Below, in pieces: positions 35,998 through 48,380 of a stretch of DNA of 64,000 nucleotides. This stretch comes from CAVSDF01 sp963726715 (GTDB taxonomy: Bacteria; Bacteroidota; Rhodothermia; Rhodothermales; BA12), in NCBI GenBank assembly GCA_963726715.1, contig CAVSDF010000005.1:62001-126000 (forward strand), given 5' to 3'. Each line of letters starts with the position of its first letter. Position 1 is the stretch's first letter. The notes under the pieces were generated by a model. That model saw only the letters and a list, made by a program, of their open reading frames with translations, made no database searches and had not been told where the DNA came from. The position numbers and the translations under genes are program-made.

Positions 35998-37806
35998 ATG
36001 TCCGAGACGCCGACGCCTGACCCTCGCACCTCCGCTCCCGAAGGAGACGCCGCCGCGCCGCGCGTGCGCCGCAGCGACACCATCAAGGCGGGCATCACGC
36101 GCGCGCCGCACCGCAGCCTGCTCCGCGCGACCGGGCAGATCACGAGCGACGCCGACTTCGACAAGCCGTTCATCGGCGTCTGCAACTCGTACATCGACCT
36201 GATTCCGGGGCACGTCCACCTGCAGTCCTTCGGCAAGGTCGTCAAGCAGGCCATCCGCGAGGCGGGCGGGATTCCGTTCGAGTTCAACACGATCGGCGTC
36301 GACGACGGCATCGCGATGGGGCACATGGGGATGCGCTACTCGCTCGCATCGCGCGAGGTCATCGCCGATTCGGTCGAGACGGTGGTCAACGCGCACTGCC
36401 TCGACGGCATCGTCTGCATCCCCAACTGCGACAAGATCGTGCCGGGGATGCTGATGGGCGCGCTCCGCACCGACGTGCCCGTCGTGTTCGTCTCGGGCGG
36501 GCCGATGAAGGCCGGGCGCAGCGCCATCACCGGCGAGGCGATCGACCTCGTCAGCGTCTTCGAGGGCGTCGGGCGGCACCAGCGGGGCGACCTCGACGAC
36601 GCGGGGCTCTACGACCTCGAAGCCCACGCCTGCCCGACGTGCGGCTCGTGCGCCGGGATGTTCACGGCCAACTCGATGAACTGCCTGATGGAGGCGCTCG
36701 GCCTCGCGCTCCCCGGCAACGGGTCCATCCTGGCCACCGACCCGCGCCGCCGCGCCCTCGCCCGCGACGCCGGGCACGCGATCCTGCGGATGGTCGAGAG
36801 CGGCACGACCGCCCGCGACGATCGTCACCCGCGACGCCATCGACGACGCCTTCGCGCTCGACATGGCGATGGGCGGATCGACGAACACCGTCCTCCACCT
36901 GCTCGCCGCCGCCCACGAGGCGGGCGTGCCGTACGACATGGCGCGCGTCGGCGAGGTCTCGCGCCGCACGCCGTACCTCTGCAAGGTCTCGCCCGCCGTG
37001 CCCGACGTGCACATGGAAGACGTCGACCGCATCGGCGGCATCCCGGTGCTGCTGGCCGAACTCGGGCGCGCGGGCTGCCTCCACCTCGACCGTCCGACGC
37101 GTCAGCGGCACCCTGCGCGAGCACGTCGCCGCGGCGCCCGCGCCGGACGGGAAGATCGTTCGCACGGTGGACGAGGCGTTCCGCGCGACGGGCGGGCTGT
37201 CGGTGCTCGTCGGGCAATCTGGCGCCCGAGGGCTGCATCGTCAAGACGGGCGCGGTGGCGGCGGGGATGCTGCGCTTCGAGGGGCCGGCGCGGATCTACG
37301 AGAGCCAGGACGCCGCGTCGGCGGGGATTCTCGGCGGCGAGGTCGTGCCGGGCGAGGTCGTGGTGATCCGCTCGGAAGGGCCGAAGGGCGGGCCGGGGAT
37401 GCCGGAGATGCTGGCGCCGACGAGCGCCCTCGTGGGCCTCGGCCTCGACACGTCGGTGGCGATGGTCACCGACGGGCGCTTCTCCGGCGGCACGCGCGGA
37501 CTGATGATCGGCCACGTCTCGCCCGAGGCGGCGTCGGGCGGCGCGATCGGCCTCGTCGAGCCGGGCGACCGCATCGCCATCGACGTCGAGGCGGGCACGA
37601 TCACGCTGTGCGTGGACGACGACGAACTGGCGCGGCGGGCGGCGGCACGTCCGGTCTTCCGCCCCAAGATCCGCAGCGGCATGCTCGGCCGCTATGCCCA
37701 TTTCGTCACCAGCGCCTCGACCGGCGCCGTGCTGCGAATGCCGGATGACGAGCGATGGAGCGTCCGGGCGATGGCGCGGCGGTGGCTTCGACTGCGACGG
37801 TGGTGA
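35998..37806 (+). CDS. ilvD: Dihydroxy-acid dehydratase (three frame breaks)
   Basis: Dehydrates dihydroxy-acids to the 2-keto acids of valine and isoleucine; an Fe-S enzyme. Motifs: FIGVCNSYIDLIPGHVHL, FEFNTIGVDDGIAMGH, CIPNCDKIVPGMLMGAL (Fe-S cysteine), ACPTCGSCAGMFTANSMNCL (Fe-S cysteine), MAMGGSTNTVLHLLAAAH, TDGRFSGGTRGLMIGHVSPE. Frame moves +1 near 36822, 37099 and 37221; removing three bases yields 601 residues, close to the family's 560-615. ATG at 35998 is chosen. The last 20 residues after STGAV are atypical; a fourth indel and an earlier stop at 37748 are possible. First gene of the ilv-leu-thr block. Confidence 0.9.
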   Translation: MSETPTPDPRTSAPEGDAAAPRVRRSDTIKAGITRAPHRSLLRATGQITSDADFDKPFIGVCNSYIDLIPGHVHLQSFGKVVKQAIREAGGIPFEFNTIGVDDGIAMGHMGMRYSLASREVIADSVETVVNAHCLDGIVCIPNCDKIVPGMLMGALRTDVPVVFVSGGPMKAGRSAITGEAIDLVSVFEGVGRHQRGDLDDAGLYDLEAHACPTCGSCAGMFTANSMNCLMEALGLALPGNGSILATDPRRRALARDAGHAILRMVESGTTARDDRHPRRHRRRLRARHGDGRIDEHRPPPARRRPRGGRAVRHGARRRGLAPHAVPLQGLARRARRAHGRRRPHRRHPGAAGRTRARGLPPPRPSDASAAPCASTSPRRPRRTGRSFARWTRRSARRAGCRCSSGNLAPEGCIVKTGAVAAGMLRFEGPARIYESQDAASAGILGGEVVPGEVVVIRSEGPKGGPGMPEMLAPTSALVGLGLDTSVAMVTDGRFSGGTRGLMIGHVSPEAASGGAIGLVEPGDRIAIDVEAGTITLCVDDDELARRAAARPVFRPKIRSGMLGRYAHFVTSASTGAVLRMPDDERWSVRAMARRWLRLRRW

Positions 37807-37813
37807 TGGCACC

Positions 37814-37841
37814 GTAGGGGCACGATATGTCGTGCCCCTAC
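37814..37841. repeat. GTAGGGGCACGA palindrome
   Basis: GTAGGGGCACGA and TCGTGCCCCTAC are perfect 12-base arms around TATG. It lies between ilvD and ilvB, and shares the GTAGGGGC...GCCCCTAC ends with the element at 48201-48228. Confidence 0.8.
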
Positions 37842-37898
37842 ACATCGCGCGCATCCACCGTGCGCCATTTCCGACACAATCAACATCCCCACGCATTC

Positions 37899-39810
37899 AT
37901 GGACATCGACACGCTCCCCACGACTTCTGCACAGGCGCATCCGTTCGAAGGCGTCGCCATGTCGGGCGCTGAGATCTTCTGCCGGGCGCTCGATGCGCAG
38001 GGCGTCGAGATCGTCTTCGGCTACCCCGGCGGCGCGGTCATCAAGGTTCTACGACGAGATGGCGCGCATCGCGCCGCGCTGGCGGCACGTGCTCGTGCGC
38101 CACGAGCAGGGCGGCACGCACATGGCCGAGGGCTATGCGAAGACGACCGGGCGCGCGGGGACGGTGCTCGTGACGAGCGGGCCGGGCGCGACGAACTGCG
38201 TGACCGGCATCGCCGACGCCTACATGGACTCGGTCCCGCTCGTCGTCTTCACCGGGCAGGTGCCGACGCACCTCATCGGCGGCGACGCCTTTCAGGAGAC
38301 CGACATCATCGGCGTGACGCGCTCGATCACCAAGCACTCGTTCCAGGTCCGCAGCGCCGACGACCTCGCGCCGACGATCCGCGCGGCCTACCACATCGCC
38401 GAGACCGGGCGGCCGGGGCCGGTCGTCGTCGATCTGCCGAAGGACATTCTCGCCACGGTGGCCGCGTTCTCGTGGCCGGAGACGACCGACGTGGGGCCGC
38501 GCGGCTACGCGTTCCCGGAGAGCGGCGACGCGGCGGCGGTGCGCGCGGCGGCGGAGATGCTCAACGCGTCCGAGCGCCCCGTCTTCTACGTCGGCGGCGG
38601 GACGGTGACGAGCGGGGCGGCGGCGGAACTGACGGAGATGGCGCGCCACGCGGGCGTGCCGGTCACGACGACGCTCCACGGTCTCGGCGCCTTCCCCGAA
38701 GACGGCGGCGCCCTCGCGCTCGGGATGCTCGGGATGCACGGCACGTGGGTCGCCAACCAGGCGATCCAGAACGCCGACCTCATCGTCGCCGTCGGCGCGC
38801 GCTTCGACGACCGCGTGACGGGCCGCCTGGAGGCGTGGGCGCCGCACGCGCGGATCGTCCACATCGACATCGACCCCGCGTGCCTGTCGAAGAACGTGCC
38901 GGTCGACGTGGCCATCTGCGGCAACGTGCGCGACGTGCTCCGGCAGATGCGCCCGCACGTGGCGCCGCGCGAGCGGGCCGCGTGGCACGCGCGCATCGCC
39001 GCGTGGCGCGAGGAAGCGCCGCTCGATTACCAGCGCGACGCCGTGCTTCGTCCGCAGGGCGTCGTCCGCACGATCCGCGCGATCACAGAGGGGCAGGCGG
39101 TCGTCGTGACCGATGTCGGGCAGCACCAGATGTGGACGGCGCAGCACTTCGGCTTCGTCCGCCCGCGCGGCCACATCACGAGCGGCGGTCTGGGGACGAT
39201 GGGCTTTTCGGTGCCCGCCGCCATCGGCGCCGCCTTCGGACTCGCGGGGCGCTACGCCGCAGGCGACGGCAGCGACCGCGAGGCAGCAGCGCCGTCCGGC
39301 GATGGCGCATCGGTGGCGGCGGCGGTTTCGGCGGCGTCTGCGGTGCCCGGCGGTGCCTCGTTCACCGCCGACGCGGCCGTCCCGGTCGTGTCGATCCCTG
39401 TCGTTTCCATCTCCGGCGACGGCGGGTTCGTGATGAACGCGCAGGAACTGGCGATCGCCTCGCAGTACCGGCTGCCGGTCGTGTTCGTCGTCGTCAACAA
39501 CAGCTTCCTCGGGATGGTGCGGCAGTGGCAGGAGCTCTTCCACGAGGAGCGCTACTCGCACACCGACCTGAGCGCCGTCAACCCCGATTTCGTCGCCCTC
39601 GCCGCCGCCTACCGCGTGCCCGGCGTGCGCGCCGACACGCCGGAACGCGCCGAGTCCGCCCTCCGCGACGCCTTCGCGCACGTCGCCGCCGGACGCGGGC
39701 CCATCCTCGTCGAGTGCGTCGTCGCCCGCGACGAGATGGTCTTCCCGATGGTCCCGGCGGGCGCCGCCACCGACGAGATGATTCTCACCCGCTGCCGCTT
39801 CGACGGCTGA
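37899..39810 (+). CDS. ilvB: Acetolactate synthase large subunit (one frame break)
   Basis: Condenses pyruvate with pyruvate or 2-oxobutyrate, using ThDP and FAD; partner of ilvN. Motifs: EIVFGYPGGAVIK-FYDEM, HEQGGTHMAEGYAKTTGRAG (ThDP Glu), FTGQVPTHLIGGDAFQETD, GLGTMGFSVPAAIGAAFG, SGDGGFVMNAQELAIA-QY with the ThDP metal site. One extra G near 38046 breaks the frame; corrected length is 636, against about 570 in relatives. The excess is largely an Ala/Ser/Gly-rich insertion of some 45 residues (39259-39405) just before the SGDGGF motif. ATG at 37899 gives a 20-residue leader. Catalytic residues are intact. Confidence 0.92.
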
Positions 39811-39826
39811 GGTCCGTCGCCGCACC

Positions 39827-39914
39827 CCGTCCCCCTCCGGCCTTCGGCCGCCTCCCCCGCAGGCGGGGGAGGACCGCCGCGGAGGCCGTCCAGGCCGCAG
39901 CGGCACGAGGGGGC
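39827..39914. repeat. Dispersed CCCCCTCC hairpin repeat, copy 2
   Basis: CCGGCC-TTC-GGCCG-type hairpin, then CTCCCCCGC-A-GGCGGGGGAG, then a GGAGGCCGTCCAGGCC segment and GAGGGGGC that is the inverse of the opening CCCCCTC. It separates ilvB from ilvN. Confidence 0.75.
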
Positions 39915-39943
39915 CTCACCACCCCACCATCTCACCACTCCGC

Positions 39944-40516
39944 ATGACCTCCACGCTCACCCCCCAGCAGGCCTTCCGCCGCCGCGCCGCCGGCGAGGCC
40001 GCCGACCCTGGCGCGCCCGCCCCGGTGCAGCGGTGCGTGCTCGCCGTGCGCCTCGAAAACCACACGGGCGCCCTCAACCGCGTCGCCAACTTGTTCTCGC
40101 AGCGAGGCTTCAACCTCGACAGCGTCACCGTCAGCCCGACCGACGACGCGACGGTGAGCCGCATGACGATCGCCACATCGGGCTCGTCGCGGCAGATCGA
40201 GCAGGTGCTCTCGCAGATGGCCGCCCTCGTCGATGTGCTCGCTGTCGACGACGTGACGGCGACGGAGCACGTCGAGCGCGAACTGTGCCTCGCCCGCGTC
40301 CGCTACACGTCGGAGACGCGCGCCGAACTCGTCGATCTGGTGGCTCTCTACCGCGCCGCCGTGGTCGATGTGCAGCCCGACGCGCTCATGATCGAACTGA
40401 CCGGCCCGGCGACGAAGATCAACTCGTTCGTCGCCCACATGGCGCGCTTCGGCATCGACGACGTGGCGCGCTCGGGCCGCGTGGCGATGGCGCGGGCGCT
40501 GACGTACGGGGCGTGA
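39944..40516 (+). CDS. ilvN: Acetolactate synthase small (regulatory) subunit
   Basis: A 190-residue ACT-domain protein that activates IlvB and confers valine feedback control. Residues 30-105 are the ACT domain (CVLAVRLENHTGALNRVANL, FSQRGFNLDSVTVSPTDDAT, then SRMTIATSGSSRQIEQVLSQ); the C-terminal domain has RELCLARVRYTSETRAELVDL and MIELTGPATKINSFVAHMAR. It is the only gene of the amino-acid block with no frame break. ATG at 39944 gives an Ala/Gly-rich leader of about 25 residues longer than in most relatives. Confidence 0.93.
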   Translation: MTSTLTPQQAFRRRAAGEAADPGAPAPVQRCVLAVRLENHTGALNRVANLFSQRGFNLDSVTVSPTDDATVSRMTIATSGSSRQIEQVLSQMAALVDVLAVDDVTATEHVERELCLARVRYTSETRAELVDLVALYRAAVVDVQPDALMIELTGPATKINSFVAHMARFGIDDVARSGRVAMARALTYGA

Positions 40517-40671
40517 CGGGCGATAGATGATGGGGTGAATTGTGTATTGGATTTGATGGTCGAATCCGATGTGGTGCGCATCTCTGAACCCAGACCCACT
40601 CATTCCCGCTCCCCGTCGCCCAGCACCCAATCTCCCATTCCCAACACCCAATCCTCGATACCCCCACCCCC
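40517..40671. repeat. Spacer with inverted GT-rich/CA-rich arms
   Basis: GGGGTGAATTGTGTATTGG at about 40533-40551 is complementary in style to CACCCAATCTCCC and CACCCAATCC at 40624-40655, as in the other nested spacers, though the match is looser. It separates ilvN from ilvC. Confidence 0.5.
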
Positions 40672-41701
<1,030 letters not shown>

Positions 41702-41705
<4 letters not shown>

Positions 41706-42842
41706 GCGCATCCGTGACGACATCGACGCTGCGCATCGCGTGGCTGCCGGGCGACGGCATCGGGCGCGAGGTGACGGCGGCGGCGCTCGAGCATCGCGCG
41801 TCCGCTGCTCGCCGACGCGGGCGTCGACCTCGTCGCCGACCGAGCACGCGATCGGCGGCGCCGGTCTCGACGCCTGCGGCGATGCCTTCCCCGACGCCAC
41901 GCGCGTGGCCGTCGCGGGAGCCGACGCCGTGTTTCTCGGCGCCGTCGGCGGTCCGGCGTGGGACGATGTGGCGCCGGAGCGGCGGCCCGAGCGCGGGCTG
42001 CTGCGGCTGCGCGAGGCGCTCGGCGGGTTCGCCAACCTGCGGCCCGTCGCGGTCGAGGCGGCGTTCGCGCACCACTCGCCGCTGCGCTCGGAGGTCGTCA
42101 GCGGCACCGACCTCGTCATCGTCCGCGAACTCCTCGGCGGCATCTACTTCGGCACGCCCCGCGGCACCGACGGCGCCGCGCCCGAGCGCGACGCCTACGA
42201 CACGATGCGCTACCGCGAGCCCGAGATCGCCCGCATCGCCCGCGTCGCGTTTGCCCTCGCCGAGCGCCGCGCCGCGGCGACGGGCCGCGCGCCGCGCGTG
42301 ACGAGCGTCGACAAGGCCAACGTCCTCGCCTCGTCGCGGCTCTGGCGCGAGGTCGTGACGGGCATCGGCGCGGCGGAGTTTCCGGCGTCGCGCTCGACCA
42401 CCTGTACGTCGACAACGCGGCGATGCAGCTGGCGCGGCGCCCGGCCTCGTTCGATGTCGTCGTGACGGGCAACCTCTTCGGCGACATCCTCTCCGACCTC
42501 GCCGCCGCGCTCGCCGGGTCGCTCGGGATGCTGCCGTCGGCGACCGTCGGGGCCGATGGCGACCGGAGCGTCGTCGGACTCTTCGAGCCCGTCCACGGCT
42601 CGGCGCCCGAGATCGCAGGGCAGGGCATCGCCAACCCCGCCGCGGCGATCCTCAGCCTCGCGCTCCTGCTCGACCACACCGGCCACGCCGCCACCGGCGA
42701 TGCGCTCCGCGGCGGCGTCCGCGCCGCCCTCGCCGCCGGCACCGCCACCCCCGACATGGGCGGCACCGCCACCACCGCCGCCTTCGCCGACGCCGTCCTC
42801 GCGGCGGCGTCGCGCTTCACTCCCACCGGCGCAGCTGCGTGA
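41702..42842 (+). CDS. leuB: 3-isopropylmalate dehydrogenase (three frame breaks)
   Basis: Oxidatively decarboxylates 3-isopropylmalate with NAD+. Segments: RIAWLPGDGIGREVTAAALE, FLGAVGGPAWD, VRELLGGIYFGTPRG, VTSVDKANVLASSRLWREVV, DHLYVDNAAMQLARRP, VVVTGNLFGDILSDLAAALAGSLGMLPSA and FEPVHGSAPEIAGQGIANP with substrate and metal residues. Two +1 insertions (about 41790 and 41840) and one -1 deletion (about 42383) are needed; the corrected product is 379 residues, slightly long because of a Thr/Ala-rich C-terminal end. GTG at 41702 overlaps the ilvC stop. A palindrome begins at its stop codon. Confidence 0.9.
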
Positions 42843-42871
42843 ACCTGTCAGGTGCGGAGACCTGACAGGTT
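42842..42871. repeat. AACCTGTCAGGT palindrome
   Basis: AACCTGTCAGGT and ACCTGACAGGTT are perfect 12-base arms with loop GCGGAG, starting on the last base of the leuB stop codon. A degenerate copy is at 35444-35473. It may act as a terminator or processing site between leuB and leuA. Confidence 0.8.
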
Positions 42872-42902
42872 TGCCCCCCGCTCCCCGATTCCACCGATTC
42901 CC

Positions 42903-44557
<1,655 letters not shown>

Positions 44558-44689
44558 GGGTGGGGCGATGGTGAGGGGTGAGTTGGTGAGGAGCGTGCGT
44601 GGGCGGCGATTCGGCTCCGCACGACTCCGGCACCCTGACCAAAGCCACCCACTCACACCCCACAATCCCACAACTCCACCAACGCCCCC
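44558..44689. repeat. Spacer with inverted GT/CA arms between leuA and leuC
   Basis: After the leuA stop comes a GT-rich stretch (GGTGAGGGGTGAGTTGGTGAG at about 44569-44589); before the leuC ATG comes a CA-rich stretch (CCACCCACTCACACCCCACA at about 44647-44666 and CAACTCCACCAACGCCCCC). The two are roughly complementary. Confidence 0.5.
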
Positions 44690-45981
<1,292 letters not shown>

Positions 45982-46342
45982 GGGAGTTGGGGAGTTCGTG
46001 AGGGGTGAGTTTGTGGGATGGTGAAGCGTGGAGGCGAGGCGGTCACATGGCCCGGCTCCGGGGCCGTTGCTTCTGAATCGAGTCGTCCAGCTCGTCATTG
46101 CGAGGCGCCCTGCCTGCCGCACGGCGGGGTGGCAATCCGGTCCTTCAGCGCTCTTGACGACCAGATTGCCACGCTGCGCTCGCAATGACATGGCCGGTTT
46201 GGAACGGCAGGATGTAAAACTGCAGCCCTGCCTCAAGGGGTCGTTTTCGACCTGATTCAACACTCTCCGCCCCCCCGGCGACTCCCAGATCTTCACCCCC
46301 ACCAACTCACCAACCCACAATCCCACCAACTCACCCCTCCCC
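45982..46342. repeat. Nested-repeat spacer between leuC and leuD
   Basis: No gene. Outer arms: GAGGGGTGAGTTTGTGGGAT at 46000-46019 and its near-inverse at 46315-46339 (CCACAATCCCACC then AACTCACCCCTC). Inside lies the GTCATTGCGAGG repeat at 46094-46190. The layout mirrors 33980-34384. Confidence 0.7.
46094..46190. repeat. GTCATTGCGAGG dispersed palindromic repeat, copy 3
   Basis: Starts GTCATTGCGAGGCGCCC, has GGTGGCAATCCGG in the left half and CCAGATTGCCACGCTGCGC with GCAATGAC at the right end, forming a long imperfect hairpin. Same ends as the copy at 34089-34179. Confidence 0.75.
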
Positions 46343-46930
46343 ATGCCCCCCATCCACGGCCCCGCCTACGTCCTCGGCGACAGCGTCGACACCGACCAGA
46401 TCATCCCCGCCTCGCACCTCGTCTACTCGATGACGCGGCCCGAGGAGCGGCGCCTATACGGCCGCTACGCCCTCTCGGCCGTGCCGGCCGCGCAGGCGGG
46501 GCTGCCCGACGGGGGCGTGCCGTTCGTGGACGAAGGGGCGATACGAGCGCGTACCGCGTCCTCGTGGCCGGGCGGCAACTTCGGGTGCGGGTCGTCGCGC
46601 GAGCACGCGCCGTTCGCGCTCCGCGAGGCCGGTATCGGGGCGGTCGTGGCGCCTCGTTCGCGCGCATCTTCTACCGCAACGCCGTCGACGGCGGCTTCCT
46701 CGTGCCCGTCGAGAGCATCGACGACCTGAGCGGCGTCGTCCGCACCGGCGACGTGGTGACGGTGGATCTGGACGGCGGAACGCTCCTGAACCACACGACC
46801 GGCGGACGCACGCGCTCGGCCCCTCGGCGCGGCGGCGGCGATCGTGGCGGCGGGCGGGCTGTTCGAATTTGCGCGGCAGACCGGCCTCATCGCGCCGCGC
46901 GAGGCGCCGGAGGTGGAGGCGGCGGGGTAG
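46343..46930 (+). CDS. leuD: 3-isopropylmalate dehydratase small subunit (about five frame breaks)
   Basis: Swivel-domain subunit of the isomerase. Readable pieces in order: GPAYVLGDSVDTDQIIPASH with LVYSM, then a frame-shifted GGNFGCGSSREHAPFALREA (substrate-recognition loop), SFARIFYRNAVDGGFLVPVE and GDVVTVDLDGGTLLNHTTGG, ending GLFEFARQTGLIAPREAPEV. Frame changes occur near 46536, 46550, 46568, 46650 and 46820; four are +1 and one -1, leaving 194 residues, normal for LeuD. ATG at 46343 follows CACCCCTCCCC. It pairs with the leuC type upstream. Confidence 0.85.
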
Positions 46931-46976
46931 GTTGCGGACGATCCCCGTTTCTGCTGTCCGCTCCGCGACCGACTCC

Positions 46977-48017
46977 GTGCCCGACTCCGCTCCCCACGCC
47001 GCCCTCACCGCCCGCCCGCCCGACGCCGTCGCGCTCGCGCCCGCGTCGCTCGCCAACCTCGGGCCGGGCTTCGACACCCTCGGCCTCGCCATCGCCGGCC
47101 TCGACGACACGCGTCGAGGCGTGGCGCACCGACGACGCCGGCGTCGTGGGCGTGGTGCCGAGCGTGGATGGCGCGGCGTGGGCGATGCCGCCCGCCGAGC
47201 GCAACACGGCCGCCATCGGCGCCCGCGCGGTGCTGCTGCACAGCGGGCGTGGACGGCGGGCTCGTGCTGCGCGTGACGAAGGCCGTCACGCCCGGCTCCG
47301 GGCTGGGCTCGTCGGCGGCGTCGGCCGTGGGCGGGGCGCTCGCGGCGGCGGCCGCGCTCGGCCTGATGGCGGCGGCGGCGGATCGGAGCCGTCGGATGCG
47401 GACGGCGACAGCCATTCGGCGACCGACGCCGATCCGCGCGCGGCGCTCATCGAGGCGGTGCTGGAGGGCGAGGCGGCGGCGTCGGGGGCGTGGCACGGCG
47501 ACAACGCGCTGCCGTCGCTCTTCGGCGGCCTCGTCCTCGTCTCCTCGACCGACCCGACGCGCTACCGCCGCATCGCCCTCGGCGGCCCGCTCCACCTCGC
47601 CGTGCATCCTGCCGCGGGTGCAGGTGCTCACGCGCGCCGCCCGCGCCATGCTGCCCGCGCGCGTCGCCCTCCGCGACGCCGTCTCGAACGCCACCCACCT
47701 CGCCTTCCTCCTCGACGCGCTTCGCGACGGCGACGCCGACGAGGCCGGGCGGTGCATGATGCAGGACCGCCTCGTGGAGCCCGTGCGCGTCGGTGCTCGT
47801 GCCGTGCTACGAGGCCGTCCGCCGCGCCGCGCTCGACGCCGGGGCCCACGGCGTGGCGCTCTCGGGCTCCGGCCCGGCGATGTTCGCGCTCTGCCGCAGC
47901 GCCCTCCACGCCGCCCGCACCGCCGAGGCGATGCGCGAGGCCAGCGAAGGGCACGGCATCGAAGCAATCGCGCTGGCGACGGCGCCGTGCCTGGAAGGGG
48001 CGCGGATCGTGGGGTGA
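46977..48017 (+). CDS. thrB: Homoserine kinase (about five frame breaks)
   Basis: Phosphorylates homoserine for threonine synthesis; GHMP family. Joined frames give ALAPASLANLGPGFDTLGLA, the ATP loop VTPGSGLGSSAASAVGGALA (P-G-S-G-L-G-S-S), HGDNALPSLFGGLVLVSSTD, LTRAARAMLPARVALRDAV, RCMMQDRLVEP and GVALSGSGPAMFALC. Insertions near 47112, 47248, 47614 and 47793 and a deletion near 47378 are required; the corrected product is 345 residues. An acidic Ser/Asp segment (SEPSDADGDSHSATDADPR, about 47392-47446) interrupts the region after the ATP loop, where relatives are short. GTG at 46977. Confidence 0.87.
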
Positions 48018-48380
48018 GTGGGTGGTTGGTTGTGTGTGGGGGTGAGGGGGATTCGTCTGCCACCGACCACTCGGCGACCGCACCAGGCCAGTCTTTCGTC
48101 ATACCGCCGGGCGTCCCGCGTATCGCCGGACATGGTTGCACCACCGGGCGTCCGCCGGACATCCGCCGCGCCGCCGGACATCGTTGCACCTCCGACGGCC
48201 GTAGGGGCGGGTCCAGACCCGCCCCTACAACCCCCGCCGCCCCGGCTGCGCACCTCCCGCTCATCCACCGCACGCCCGCCGCCTCGCTCGCATCCGCGCC
48301 ATCTCCGTCCGTCCCTGCGCCGCCGACCATCGCCGCTGCGCCCGACGATCCACAATGAACGACCAACGACAAACTCTCCC
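48018..48380. repeat. Repeat-rich spacer between thrB and thrC
   Basis: No gene. A GT-rich stretch follows the thrB stop (GGTGGTTGGTTGTGTGTGGG at about 48021-48040). Two direct copies of GCCGGACAT-S-GTTGCACC lie at 48125-48142 and 48173-48190. A 13-bp-arm palindrome is at 48201-48228. ACGACCAACGACAAACTC precedes the thrC ATG. Confidence 0.6.
48201..48228. repeat. GTAGGGGCGGGTC palindrome
   Basis: GTAGGGGCGGGTC and GACCCGCCCCTAC are perfect 13-base arms around CA. The ends GTAGGGGC/GCCCCTAC match the element at 37814-37841, the centre differs. Confidence 0.8.

Noticed and set aside
37700..37748. Earlier natural stop for ilvD at 37748
   Set aside because: It would need a net -1 shift at the end of the gene; the frame reaching 37806 is simpler, though the last 20 residues are atypical.
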